DNA of 64,000 nucleotides, from positions 2,294,001 through 2,358,000 of the forward strand of contig NZ_JASGJD010000001.1 in assembly GCF_047601505.1 (NCBI RefSeq), in the 5' to 3' direction. Positions within the stretch are counted from its first letter, which is position 1, and the number at the start of each line of letters is the position of its first letter. The position numbers were made by a program, and so were the translations under genes. Of this stretch, positions 1 through 8,887 are shown one piece after another. A model generated the notes under the pieces. The model made no database searches. It had not been told where the DNA came from and saw nothing but the letters and a program-made list of their open reading frames with translations. This DNA is from Cloacibacterium sp047601505. Its GTDB lineage: Bacteria > Bacteroidota > Bacteroidia > Flavobacteriales > Weeksellaceae.

Positions 1-603
1 AATTCTCCAAAGATTGCCAACTGGTGTTGCCCAATTCCAAGGCTGATTGTCTCCCCATTCACAAATTGAAAAGACAATGGGTTTACCTGCAGCTTTCAAA
101 GCTTTGCTCATGGTAGTATAAGCTTCTGTAGCATTAATACCTGCTGTATTGCACCAATCGTATTTTAAAAAATCTATTCCTAAATTTGCATAAAATCTTG
201 CATCTTGATATTCGTAACCTCTTGTACCAGGATAACCAGCACACGTTTGAGTACCTGCACAATTATAAAGACCAAATTTTAAACCTTTGGAGTGCACATA
301 ATCAATAAGAGCTTTCATTCCGCTTGGGAATTTAACTGGGTCTGGAATTAAATCGCCATTTTTATCTCTATGGTCTTTCACCATCCATCCATCATCTAGA
401 ACAATGTATTCGTAGCCGGCATCTTTCATACCAGACGAAACCATCATATCTGCTGTTTTTTTTACTAAATCTTCGTTGATGTTCACTTCAAAAGTATTCC
501 AAGAATTCCATCCCATTGGCGGAGTTAAGGCTACGTTTTCGAATTTTTGAGCACTTAGTAAAGAAACTGCTGCAATTGCTGCAATGCTTAATAATTTTTT
601 CAT
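1..603 (-). CDS. GH27 alpha-galactosidase, 3' end cut by window edge
   Basis: Seen: the minus-strand frame from ATG at 603 is open for 201 codons to base 1, so the C-terminal part lies outside the window. Residues 1-19 form a Sec signal peptide ending SLLSAQ. Residues 28-38 read TPPMGWNSWNT, the GH27 (melibiase) N-terminal signature; LDDGW follows at 69-73 and LKYDWCN at 146-152, where D149 matches the family nucleophile. Known: GH27 enzymes remove alpha-1,6-galactose side chains. Inferred: it debranches galactomannan or galactoglucomannan, in the periplasm or outside the cell, fitting the mannan genes beside it. It follows the glycan-binding lipoprotein gene on the same strand after a terminator-like hairpin, so it may be expressed by read-through. 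GH27 assignment is firm; exact substrate is inferred. Confidence 0.93.
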   Translation of the reverse strand, partial: MKKLLSIAAIAAVSLLSAQKFENVALTPPMGWNSWNTFEVNINEDLVKKTADMMVSSGMKDAGYEYIVLDDGWMVKDHRDKNGDLIPDPVKFPSGMKALIDYVHSKGLKFGLYNCAGTQTCAGYPGTRGYEYQDARFYANLGIDFLKYDWCNTAGINATEAYTTMSKALKAAGKPIVFSICEWGDNQPWNWATPVGNLWRI

Positions 604-616
604 AACAATTTTTTTT

Positions 617-644
617 AAAAAAAGAACCCTACAATGAGGGTTCT
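617..644 (-). terminator. Intrinsic terminator or attenuator before the GH27 gene
   Basis: Seen: AGAACCCT and AGGGTTCT (623-630 and 637-644) form a perfect 8-bp stem with a 6-nt loop. Read on the minus strand the stem is followed by seven T (617-623). It lies between the glycan-binding lipoprotein gene and the GH27 gene, which are co-directional, so it probably lowers rather than ends transcription into GH27. Confidence 0.75.
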
Positions 645-794
645 AGTTGAATAATTAATCCTAATAATTATTTCTGAAAAACACTTTTTATTTTTAATAG
701 TAATAACATAAATTGTTCATATTGTAATTTAATATTTTATATTTTTATTTTTTACTTTTTACTTTAAACAAAATACGAACTATATGTTATAAAT

Positions 795-1844
795 TTAATC
801 TGTTGTGTAAGTAATATTATCGAAATAATAATTATGCTTATTTCCTGTAAATTCTTTGAATGCTAAATTCTGTAAAACAGCAGGGTTATTCAGTTGACTC
901 CAAGTAAATTTAACTTCTTTCCAATCTTTAGAAGTTTTAAACTGTCTAACCTCAGAATCGCTCCAATCATTATTAAAAATTAATTCTAATTTACCATCAT
1001 CATCAGACCTAACCGCAAATTTAATTCCTGTATATTTTTTTACAGCATCCTCTTCCCATACCCAATTAGTACTAATACTTCCCCATCCATCTATTTCTTT
1101 TTTAATGAAAACACTACCTTGAAAAGCAGCAGATGCATCATTAACAAAAGTATGATTTTGAGCAGAATCAATATTCCAAGGTGAGTAAAACTTATCATCA
1201 AACAAGGCTGTTCCTATTGCTGTTCCCCAAGTATTACTTCCAGAAAGTGTTGTTACTGTTATCTTTTTTCCTTGCGAACCTTGAGGTAGTTTAATCTTTA
1301 TCTCTGTTAAACTTTCAGATATAACCTCTGCTTCCACATCCCCCACTTTAACAACAGAATTTAAAAAATAATTACCCGTGATAGTTACTTCTTCTCCATC
1401 AGCAGCATTAATAGGATTAAAACTTTTAAAGACAGGTGCTGGAGGAGCTACAGTAAAGTCATATTCTATAGTACCAAATTTTGTAACAAGCTTAAGTTTA
1501 TTGTTAACATTAGCATAAGGTGTTTTCTCATTAATTGTAACAATAATTGTATTGTCTGTAACCAAATTTGGATTGAAATAAGACTCATAATCATTAAAAT
1601 AAACATGTTTCAAAGTAGCAAATCCTGTTCCTTTTATAATATACACATTATTAGCATATCCTACTGTAACAGAAGATAGATCAGTTGGTTTACCACTTTC
1701 ATCTACCGAAGCTGCAACAAGATCAATTGTAGGCGCAGAAGTAGAAATCTTCTCATCATCATCATTTCTACAAGCAGTCCACACAACAGTAACAGCAAGT
1801 AAAAAGATGAAATATTTAAAAGTTTTATTTATGAAATTTTTCAT
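795..1844 (-). CDS. Surface glycan-binding lipoprotein with TIG/IPT domains (SusE-position)
   Basis: Seen: 349 aa from ATG at 1844. An upstream in-frame ATG at 1883 would overlap susD and put extra residues before the signal peptide, so I prefer 1844. A lipoprotein signal ends WTAC (C25), followed by RNDDDE, an acidic tract like the Bacteroidota lipoprotein export signal for surface display. Two beta-rich TIG/IPT-like modules occupy about 35-215 (second one contains GEEVTITGNYF). The C-terminal part, about 215-349, is aromatic- and aspartate-rich and probably binds glycan. Known: proteins directly downstream of susD usually bind the target polysaccharide at the cell surface. Inferred: mannan binding, from the locus. 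It starts 13 bp after the susD stop. Confidence 0.85.
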   Translation of the reverse strand: MKNFINKTFKYFIFLLAVTVVWTACRNDDDEKISTSAPTIDLVAASVDESGKPTDLSSVTVGYANNVYIIKGTGFATLKHVYFNDYESYFNPNLVTDNTIIVTINEKTPYANVNNKLKLVTKFGTIEYDFTVAPPAPVFKSFNPINAADGEEVTITGNYFLNSVVKVGDVEAEVISESLTEIKIKLPQGSQGKKITVTTLSGSNTWGTAIGTALFDDKFYSPWNIDSAQNHTFVNDASAAFQGSVFIKKEIDGWGSISTNWVWEEDAVKKYTGIKFAVRSDDDGKLELIFNNDWSDSEVRQFKTSKDWKEVKFTWSQLNNPAVLQNLAFKEFTGNKHNYYFDNITYTTD

Positions 1845-1857
1845 TTTTTTTAAATTT

Positions 1858-3459
1858 TTAGAATTGATATTGAACTGGTGCATCTAAAAGTTTAGGGTTT
1901 TTAGCTACGTCGTTTGCAGGATAAGGTAAGGTGAAATCTTTTTCAGCAGGCGTATAATATTCTGCTCCCCACATATTACCTCTATTTTGTGCAGCCATTA
2001 TTGCAATAGCTTTGGTACGAGAAATTCTTCCCAAATCAAACCAATAATCACCTTCGAAAGCTAATTCTTTTCTTCTTTCGGTAAATAAATCATCGAAAGT
2101 AAATGAAGAAACATCACTAAGTCCTGCTCTATTTCTTACAGCATTGAAAGATTTAAGAGCAGCAGCATCAGACGTTGATGCTCCACCTGCAAGGATTGCT
2201 TCTGCATGAATTAATAAAACTTCTGAGAATCTCATAATGTAAGTATTATTATCCATCATTGCCCAAGCATCAATAGGTCCAGAATTATTTCCATTTTCGA
2301 TACCTACACAATATTTTTTAATTGCAGCTCCAGAGCCTTGGCCTCCAATCTGGTCTGCTGTTGGTACTGTAAATCCAACTTGGAAGGTTTTCCCATTTTT
2401 GATTTTCATATCAGGATATACATTACCTGGGAACATAATTGTTTCATTTCTTCTAGCATCTCCTAAAGAATATAGATTTAAAATATCTTGAGAAGGGCCA
2501 AAAACACCACCATAAGTTGCATTAGATGTAGAAATTGTTCCGTTACTGATACCAAACTGTGTATTACAATTGTTACCAGAACCATAATTAGCATCTGTTT
2601 TCCATTGTAACGCAAATACAGATTCTTCATTATTATTATTAGCATACTTAAATAAATCTCCAAAAGACTTACTTTGAATAGAATATTGAGAAGTACCACC
2701 TAATAACTTAAATTCTCCACTATTAATAACTTCTTCAGACAATTGTCTTGCTTTTGTATAATCTTTTAAATAAAGATACACCTTTGCCAACATAGCTTTA
2801 GCAGAACCTTTAGATACTTTTGCATTGTCAGCATAACTAGCACCTCTAACTTTGCTATTCAAAAGACTAATTGCTTGTGTATAATCTCTTGTTACTAATT
2901 CATATACATCTTCTACTCTATTTGTATTAAGTTGAGGACTGTTTATATGATCATAATTATTTACAATAATTGGAACAGGCCCCCATAATCTAACTAAGTA
3001 GAAATACGCAGTAGCTCTCATAAAATAAGCCTCTCCCAAAGCATTGTTTATCACTGTTTGACTAACTGAAGGATCAGCCATTTTCTGAAGATTATTGATA
3101 AGATAATTAGCTTGTGCTACATTAGCCCAAAGAGATTGCCATCCTGCAAACATCTCTGCATCAGATGAAGTCATAGAAAAACTTCTCATAGCATTTACAT
3201 CAGATGAATTGGTATACATATTACCAGAACCAACTTCTGAAATTGCATAGAAAAATTTATTATTAAATTGAAACCAAGTCTTATAGTACATCCCATCGGT
3301 TGCTACTCTTACTTGTTCATCATTTTTATAATAATTATTTGCACTAATAGAATCTTCTGAAGGTCTATCTGTAAAATCATTACTACAAGATGCCATAGCT
3401 CCAAGAGCGAAAATAGCAATAGTAATTTTTCTTAAATTATATATTTTTAAAGATTTCAT
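1858..3459 (-). CDS. susD: SusD-like nutrient-uptake lipoprotein
   Basis: Seen: 533 aa, lipoprotein signal with C25 (GAMASC-SND). The N-terminal SusD-like part has the usual NNYYKNDEQ and helix-rich TPR-like segments, including LGEAYFMRATAYFYLVRLWGPVPI. The RagB/SusD C-terminal region carries MRFSEVLLIHAEA and FNAVRNRAGL and then ERRKELAFEGDYWFDLGR. Length is normal. Known: SusD caps the SusC barrel and binds oligosaccharide during outer-membrane import. It lies 10 bp after susC and is transcribed with it. Inferred substrate: beta-mannan oligosaccharides, from the neighbouring mannanases. Confidence 0.96.
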   Translation of the reverse strand: MKSLKIYNLRKITIAIFALGAMASCSNDFTDRPSEDSISANNYYKNDEQVRVATDGMYYKTWFQFNNKFFYAISEVGSGNMYTNSSDVNAMRSFSMTSSDAEMFAGWQSLWANVAQANYLINNLQKMADPSVSQTVINNALGEAYFMRATAYFYLVRLWGPVPIIVNNYDHINSPQLNTNRVEDVYELVTRDYTQAISLLNSKVRGASYADNAKVSKGSAKAMLAKVYLYLKDYTKARQLSEEVINSGEFKLLGGTSQYSIQSKSFGDLFKYANNNNEESVFALQWKTDANYGSGNNCNTQFGISNGTISTSNATYGGVFGPSQDILNLYSLGDARRNETIMFPGNVYPDMKIKNGKTFQVGFTVPTADQIGGQGSGAAIKKYCVGIENGNNSGPIDAWAMMDNNTYIMRFSEVLLIHAEAILAGGASTSDAAALKSFNAVRNRAGLSDVSSFTFDDLFTERRKELAFEGDYWFDLGRISRTKAIAIMAAQNRGNMWGAEYYTPAEKDFTLPYPANDVAKNPKLLDAPVQYQF

Positions 3460-3469
3460 GTCTATTATA

Positions 3470-6418
3470 TTAAAAGTCTAGGTTAACGCCAAAAATAAAT
3501 GTTCTAGGAGAAGGATATCTACCATTATCTATACCAGTAAGAAGAACGTTTTGATTAAACGAACCAATTTCTGGGTCGTACCCTGAATAATTAGTCAAAG
3601 TATAAAGATTTTGAGCAGTAAAATAAATTCTAAATTTAGATAAATTCATTTTTGATGCAAAATCTGAAGGTAATGTGTACCCTAATGTCAAATTCTGAAT
3701 TCTAGCATAATCTCCTTTCTCAACATATCTATCAGAAATCATAATATTTGGATGCGAAATACTATTGATAATTCTCGGTTGACTTGCATTAGGATTGGTA
3801 GGAGACCAATAATCTAAAGCTTCTACTAATTGATTTTGATACATCATAGCATTTTGAGTACCATTTCTTTTAGTTAAATTCATCACATCATTTCCTACAG
3901 AGCCTTGTATGAAAATTGATAAATCCCAACTTTTATATCTAAATGTATTTGTAAAACCAAATGTAAAATCTGGGTGAGGATTACCAATAATAGCTTTGTC
4001 TAAATCATCAATTTTTCCATCTCCATTTACATCTGCATATTTCACATCTCCTAGCACTGGTGCTTTACCATACACAGAAGGAGCATTTGTAAGGTCAGCA
4101 GCTGTTCTATACAAACCTTCATATTTCAAGCCCCAGAATGTACCAATAGGATTACCAATTGTCGTATTTGTAGCAATCATTGGTTGGTATCCATTGATAT
4201 TTACAGATTCTGTAATATTAGACATTCCATTTACAAGACTAAGTAACTCATTTTTATATCTTGTAAAAACAAAATTTGTACTCCAATTAAAATTTTCAGC
4301 TTTTGTTTCATAACCTAGGGTAATCTCGAAACCTCTGTTCACCATACTACCCAAATTAGAATAAGGAGATTCTATACCACCATACTGAGAAAATCCTCCT
4401 GTTAAATAATCTGGCAATGGTAATTTAAACAAGAAATCTGATGATGTTTTTTTATACCAATCAAAAGTTACATTTAATCTATTGAATAATGATAAATCTA
4501 CACCTAAGTTAGTTTGCTTCATAGTTTCCCATTTCAAATCAGGATTACTAAGATAAGCTGGTAGATTATAGATATTAAGCTGTGAAGAGTATAAATTATT
4601 AGAAATTTGTTGATTCCCTGTCTCTCCGTAGCCAGCACGGAATTTCAGATTACTAACAATATTAGAAGGAATCCAATCCATAAAACTTTCTTTAGTAACT
4701 CTCCAAGAACCAGAAATACCAGGGAAATATCCTACCTGATTTTTTCCTTTATTACCTTGAGGATCAAATTTAGACGATTGGTCTCTTCTTATTGAAGCTG
4801 TAATGCTATATCTGCCATCAAAATCATAGATTAAACGAGAAAAATATGACAATAAAGATGCACTACCTTTGTAACTTGTTGTTTCTGTAGTATCTGCCAT
4901 ACTAAGAGAATATACATCATTCGATTTAAAGCCATGCCCTTCTCCTGTAATTCCTTTCCAATGACTATCTAACGCCTCTTGTCCTAATAAAATGGTAAAT
5001 TTATGATTACCAAATGATTTATCATAGGTAAGTAAGTTTTTAATATTGGTAGAATACCAATCATTATTTCTTAACCAAAGGTCAGCTGTGTCATTAGACT
5101 GAGAGCCTCTATTGAATTGTGGCCAAAATTCTGTATTTTCTGCAAATTCGGTATTTGCAGACATTTCTATTCTATATTTTAAACCTTTTAATAAATCTGC
5201 TTCTGCATAAATATTTCCTAAGAAATTTTTTCTAATTAATTTATTTAATTTTGTTAAAGCTTCTGCTGCAGGATTAAAATAATTAGTATTCTGTCCAGCT
5301 GGAGGAGATGCAAAAGTTCCATCTATATTATAAACTGGTAAATCTGGAGCTTGCAATAACGTATTAGAAATTAAACCAGTGTAGCTTTCATTTACTGTGA
5401 AATTCTGATTAGAAATACCACCTGTAAGGTTAGCGCCAATTCTTAACCAAGGTTTTACTTTAGCATTAAGATTTAACCTTAGGGTATATCTTTTTAACCC
5501 TGTATTAATAATTGTACCCTGTTGGTCCAAATATCCTAAAGACAAATAATAATTAGCATCTTCTTTACCTCCACCAAAAGAAACTTGGTGATTTTGAGCT
5601 ACCGCTGTTCTATAAATAGTTCTTTGCCAATCTGTACCTTTTCCTAATAACTCAGGATGTGCAAATTCCGCTCTTAGTTGAGTCCCAAAAACAGGAGCCA
5701 TAGCATTTTGCAAAGCAGCATACTGTTGCAAATTAAGCACATCTAAATATTTGTAATTTTGAGAAACAGACGTGTAGCCTTCATAGCTAATTTTACCTAT
5801 CCCTTTTTTTCCAGATTTTGTTGTAATAATAATTACACCATTTGCACCTCTAGAACCATATATTGCAGTTGCAGATGCATCTTTCAATACATCTATAGAC
5901 TCAATATCGTTTGGGTTTAAAAAAGAAATAGGAGAAACAGCAACACTACCAGAACCACCTGTAGATGAAAAATCTCCACCAGCAATTGGTCTACCAGATG
6001 TAGATTTACCAGTTGCATCACCAGAAATTGGAACTCCATCAATAATATATAAAGGTTCGTTAGTCCCATTCAAAGAAGTAGTACCTCTAACCCTTATTGA
6101 AACCGCTGCTCCAGGTTGCCCATTATTATTAGCAACACTAACACCAGCTAGTTTACCTTGAATCATTTGGTCTACAGAGACCTGTTTAATGTCTTGAATG
6201 TCCTTTGTCTTAATTGAAGACACAGAAGAATTCAAATCACTTTTTTTCTGTGTACCATAGCCAATCATCACTACTTCCTCTATTTGTTTTGTTTTTAGAG
6301 TATCTCGTGAAGATTTTTGCTGTGCATCTACACCTGTAATTGCCCCAAGAAGAAACAAAGCGGCGATACTAGTCTTACCACTACTGCTTGGATTTAGATA
6401 ATAAAGAAAACTCTTCAT
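3470..6418 (-). CDS. susC: SusC/RagA-like TonB-dependent transporter
   Basis: Seen: 982 aa, signal peptide ending VDAQ, TonB box IEEVVMIGYGTQKK near residues 46-58, plug domain about 60-200 (MIQGKLAGVSV, RVRGTTSLNGTNEPLYIIDG, DVLKDASATAIYGSRGANGV), then a 22-strand barrel ending in FGVNLDF with the terminal aromatic. It lacks the roughly 80-residue CarboxypepD-regulatory-like domain that many SusC proteins carry between signal peptide and TonB box: only about 13 residues separate them. Known: SusC imports oligosaccharides through the outer membrane using TonB energy. First gene of the minus-strand operon, 230 bp from the AraC gene. Mannan specificity is inferred from context. Confidence 0.97.
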   Translation of the reverse strand: MKSFLYYLNPSSSGKTSIAALFLLGAITGVDAQQKSSRDTLKTKQIEEVVMIGYGTQKKSDLNSSVSSIKTKDIQDIKQVSVDQMIQGKLAGVSVANNNGQPGAAVSIRVRGTTSLNGTNEPLYIIDGVPISGDATGKSTSGRPIAGGDFSSTGGSGSVAVSPISFLNPNDIESIDVLKDASATAIYGSRGANGVIIITTKSGKKGIGKISYEGYTSVSQNYKYLDVLNLQQYAALQNAMAPVFGTQLRAEFAHPELLGKGTDWQRTIYRTAVAQNHQVSFGGGKEDANYYLSLGYLDQQGTIINTGLKRYTLRLNLNAKVKPWLRIGANLTGGISNQNFTVNESYTGLISNTLLQAPDLPVYNIDGTFASPPAGQNTNYFNPAAEALTKLNKLIRKNFLGNIYAEADLLKGLKYRIEMSANTEFAENTEFWPQFNRGSQSNDTADLWLRNNDWYSTNIKNLLTYDKSFGNHKFTILLGQEALDSHWKGITGEGHGFKSNDVYSLSMADTTETTSYKGSASLLSYFSRLIYDFDGRYSITASIRRDQSSKFDPQGNKGKNQVGYFPGISGSWRVTKESFMDWIPSNIVSNLKFRAGYGETGNQQISNNLYSSQLNIYNLPAYLSNPDLKWETMKQTNLGVDLSLFNRLNVTFDWYKKTSSDFLFKLPLPDYLTGGFSQYGGIESPYSNLGSMVNRGFEITLGYETKAENFNWSTNFVFTRYKNELLSLVNGMSNITESVNINGYQPMIATNTTIGNPIGTFWGLKYEGLYRTAADLTNAPSVYGKAPVLGDVKYADVNGDGKIDDLDKAIIGNPHPDFTFGFTNTFRYKSWDLSIFIQGSVGNDVMNLTKRNGTQNAMMYQNQLVEALDYWSPTNPNASQPRIINSISHPNIMISDRYVEKGDYARIQNLTLGYTLPSDFASKMNLSKFRIYFTAQNLYTLTNYSGYDPEIGSFNQNVLLTGIDNGRYPSPRTFIFGVNLDF

Positions 6419-6457
6419 AATATAAATTGGTTGTTAATTTGATTATTTTCCTTCAAA

Positions 6458-6489
6458 ATTGATAATTATAACATTGTCAAATTATCAAT
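6458..6489 (-). repeat. 10-bp inverted repeat in the susC leader
   Basis: Seen: ATTGATAATT (6458-6467) and AATTATCAAT (6480-6489) are perfect inverted copies with a 12-nt spacer. They lie between the likely susC transcription start and the susC ATG. The arm contains ATTGATAA, the first eight bases of the proposed AraC box. It could be an RNA hairpin in the leader or a second protein-binding site. Confidence 0.6.
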
Positions 6490-6513
6490 GGTTTTTCATT
6501 TATTTTAACAAAA

Positions 6514-6561
6514 CAAATTTATAACTGAATGTGAAGGATTTGTTAATATTATTTTATCAAT
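6514..6561 (-). promoter_or_regulatory. susC promoter with proposed AraC operator
   Basis: Seen on the minus strand: the box ATTGATAAAATAATATTA (6544-6561), a 22-bp spacer and then TAAATTTG (6514-6521), a perfect TAnnTTTG -7 element of Bacteroidota sigma. No TTTG -33 element is evident, as expected for an activator-dependent promoter. The same box, differing at one base, sits at exactly the same distance before TAAATTTG in the promoter facing the GH26 gene (7562-7609). Inferred: binding site of the AraC-family protein encoded between them. Confidence 0.7.
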
Positions 6562-6599
6562 TGTTACTATTATTTTCGCTGATGATATTTTTCATGTTC

Positions 6600-6630
6600 A
6601 AAAAAGACATTTTCATCAATAAAAAAGACA
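6600..6630 (-). repeat. 21-bp-phased direct repeat upstream of susC
   Basis: Seen: AAAAAAGACA occurs at 6600-6609 and again at 6621-6630, a 21-bp period equal to two helical turns. That is the geometry AraC-type proteins favour. It lies about 80 bp further upstream of the TAAATTTG element, just past the araC stop codon. It is not repeated at the divergent promoter, so its role is uncertain. Confidence 0.4.
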
Positions 6631-6648
6631 AAATAATATCAATATTAA

Positions 6649-7527
6649 TTAAAGTATTCTTTTAATACCATTAAACTCTTCCCGGTAAGTACTTGGCGTT
6701 ACGCCTTTTATACTCTTAAATATCCTATTGAAATTTGCTATATTATTAAAGCCACATTTAAAAGCCACCTCAGAAACACTTAAATCTTTTTCCACTAAAC
6801 TTCGTGCTGCATAACCAATTCTAACATCATTCAAATAATTAACAAATGTTTTATTGGTTCTCTTTTTTATAAATCTATTAAAAGAAACAGGACTCATAAG
6901 AGCTACCTTAGAAACTTCTTCTAATGTAATTTTATTTGCAAAATTCTTTTGTATATAATCATACACAATCTTCATTTTGTCATCATCCTCAAATTTATCA
7001 TAATCTACTGTAAACGTGGATAATATCCTTTGATTTCGAGACGTAGCCATATCATGCAGAATAGATAAAATCTCCAAAAAATAATCCATTCCATCCAATC
7101 TAGACAAGTTACAGATACGTTTGGATAGAAATTCCGCGGTAGAATACGAAAACAAAACACCGTGAGACGACCTATTAAACATATCTCTTATTGGTCTCAT
7201 AATTCTCCTAGAAAGCAAATTATCATCAAAAAGTTTTTCATCAAATTGAATTGTAATCTCGTGAATATCTTTCTCTTTACATTTATAAGTCTCCCAAGCG
7301 TGATACAAATTTGGCCCTACCAAAACCAATTCAAATTCTTCTATTTCTTCTATATGATCCCCAACAATTCTACGTACACCTTTACCATTTTGAATAAAGT
7401 TTACTTCAAATTCTGGATGAAAATGTATAGGAAAGTCAAATTTTTCCTTCACTCTATCAAACACCAAAAAGCTATCATTGCTTGTTAGAGGTGGTATTTC
7501 TCTGAAAAAATTCTTTTCATTTTTCAT
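6649..7527 (-). CDS. AraC-family regulator of the mannan locus
   Basis: Seen: 292 aa. The N-terminal half (about 20-150) is a cupin sensor (FPIHFHPEFEVNFIQNGKG, HAWETY). The C-terminal 100 residues hold two helix-turn-helix motifs (KITLEEVSKVALMSPVSFNRFIKK and SEVAFKCGFNNIANFNRIFK, then GVTPSTYREE), the standard AraC signature. No signal peptide or membrane segment, so it is a cytoplasmic one-component sensor rather than a hybrid two-component protein or SARP. It sits between the divergent susC and GH26 promoters, which share an 18-bp box. Inferred: activator responding to mannose, mannobiose or a similar imported sugar. Family assignment is firm; ligand unknown. Confidence 0.92.
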   Translation of the reverse strand: MKNEKNFFREIPPLTSNDSFLVFDRVKEKFDFPIHFHPEFEVNFIQNGKGVRRIVGDHIEEIEEFELVLVGPNLYHAWETYKCKEKDIHEITIQFDEKLFDDNLLSRRIMRPIRDMFNRSSHGVLFSYSTAEFLSKRICNLSRLDGMDYFLEILSILHDMATSRNQRILSTFTVDYDKFEDDDKMKIVYDYIQKNFANKITLEEVSKVALMSPVSFNRFIKKRTNKTFVNYLNDVRIGYAARSLVEKDLSVSEVAFKCGFNNIANFNRIFKSIKGVTPSTYREEFNGIKRIL

Positions 7528-7561
7528 AACATTAATTTTAATTGCAATTATATAATATTAT

Positions 7562-7609
7562 ATTGATAAAATAGTATTACTTACATAAAAAAAACATAAA
7601 GTAAATTTG
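7562..7609 (+). promoter_or_regulatory. Promoter of the mannanase operon with proposed AraC operator
   Basis: Seen: ATTGATAAAATAGTATTA (7562-7579), 22-bp spacer, TAAATTTG (7602-7609). The box matches the susC box at 17 of 18 positions and the spacer length is identical. The predicted transcript start would be near 7616, giving an untranslated leader of about 120 nt before the GH26 ATG. The box lies close to the araC start at 7527 and so could also affect araC itself. Confidence 0.7.
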
Positions 7610-7738
7610 TCTTAGCAAAAGTAGCAATTGTTAACATTGAGTTAACATAATAAATATCATATTTTTTTAAATATTTTTAAACTTTTTTAACTTTGATTAA
7701 AAATTTTTAAATTGAATTAATTACCCCCAATTATCACT

Positions 7739-8887
7739 ATGATTACCTATTTGAAGAATACATTACAAATAACTCTAGTTGCGTCTTTTATTTCATGTTA
7801 TGCCCAACACGCTGACACGAAAAACAATCTTCTTTCAGACACAAAAGCAACAAAAGAAACCGTAAACTTATATCAGAACCTTAACAAATCTATAGATAAA
7901 GGATATTTTTTTGGTCATCAAGATGATTTAGCTTACGGTGTAAAATGGAAATATGAAGAAGGAAGAAGCGATATTAAAGATGTTACAGGAGACTACCCTG
8001 CAGTCTATGGTTGGGATTTAGGCGGCTTAGAATACCAAAAACCAAATAATATTGACGGAGTTCCTTTTAAAAATATAAAAAAATGGATTAAAGAAACATA
8101 TGACAAAGGTGGAATCTCTACAATAAGTTGGCATATCGATAATCCTTTAACCTTAAAAAACTCTTGGGACACCACACCTGGTTCTTTTGCATCTATTCTT
8201 CCGAATGGCACAAAATACGACTTGTACAAATCTTGGTTAGATAATGCCGCAAACTTTTTAAGTACATTAAAAGGTTCAGACGGAAAAAGCATTCCTATTT
8301 TATATAGACCATTCCACGAATTAACAGGAAACTGGTTTTGGTGGTGCAAAAACAATGCTTCACCGGAAGAATTCAAGCAAATTTGGAAATTTACCATCAA
8401 TTATCTTAGAAAAACTAAAAAATTACACAACTTAATTATTGTTTACAATACCGCAGATTTTAAATCTAAAGAAGAATTTTTAGAATATTATCCAGGTGAT
8501 GACATGGTGGATATGATAAGTTTTGACAAATACCAATATACAGACCCTACTAAAGACAATTCTTTCGTTACTGATGTGCAAAAACAACTGCAAATAATGA
8601 ACGAAGTTTCAGTAGAACACAATAAACCGATGGCAATTGCAGAAACAGGTTACGAACAAGTTCCTTATGCTAATTGGTGGACAAAAACTTTAACAGAAGC
8701 CATTGGAAATTACAAAATATCCTACGTTCTATTATGGAGAAACCACGGCTGGCTAGAAAATGAAAAGAAAATGCATTACTACGCTCCATATAAAGGACAA
8801 GTTAGCGAAAAAGATTTTGTAGAATTTTACAATAAAGAAAATACGTTCTTTCAAAAAGATGCAACCAAACTAAATCTATATAAATAA
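7739..8887 (+). CDS. GH26 beta-mannanase, lipoprotein
   Basis: Seen: 382 aa. The leader ends SFISC-YAQ, a plausible but imperfect lipobox with C20 and no acidic export tract after it. GH26 core: RPFHELTGNWFWW with E194 as acid/base, and MAIAETGYE with E302 as nucleophile. Known: GH26 enzymes cut beta-1,4-mannan, some as endo-mannanases and some releasing mannobiose. It shares one base with the following symporter gene (TAATG), so the two are translationally coupled. Inferred: lack of the acidic export signal plus coupling to the inner-membrane importer suggests a periplasmic, mannobiose-producing enzyme, in contrast to the second GH26 at 13824-15035. That split is a hypothesis. Confidence 0.93.
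   Translation: MITYLKNTLQITLVASFISCYAQHADTKNNLLSDTKATKETVNLYQNLNKSIDKGYFFGHQDDLAYGVKWKYEEGRSDIKDVTGDYPAVYGWDLGGLEYQKPNNIDGVPFKNIKKWIKETYDKGGISTISWHIDNPLTLKNSWDTTPGSFASILPNGTKYDLYKSWLDNAANFLSTLKGSDGKSIPILYRPFHELTGNWFWWCKNNASPEEFKQIWKFTINYLRKTKKLHNLIIVYNTADFKSKEEFLEYYPGDDMVDMISFDKYQYTDPTKDNSFVTDVQKQLQIMNEVSVEHNKPMAIAETGYEQVPYANWWTKTLTEAIGNYKISYVLLWRNHGWLENEKKMHYYAPYKGQVSEKDFVEFYNKENTFFQKDATKLNLYK

Noticed and set aside
7162..7488. Plus-strand 108-residue frame inside araC
   Set aside because: It lies wholly antisense to a conserved regulator, and its translation looks like reverse-strand artefact with no domain.
8005..8400. Minus-strand 131-residue frame inside the first GH26 gene
   Set aside because: It is opposite a gene with intact catalytic motifs; no start signal or family resemblance.
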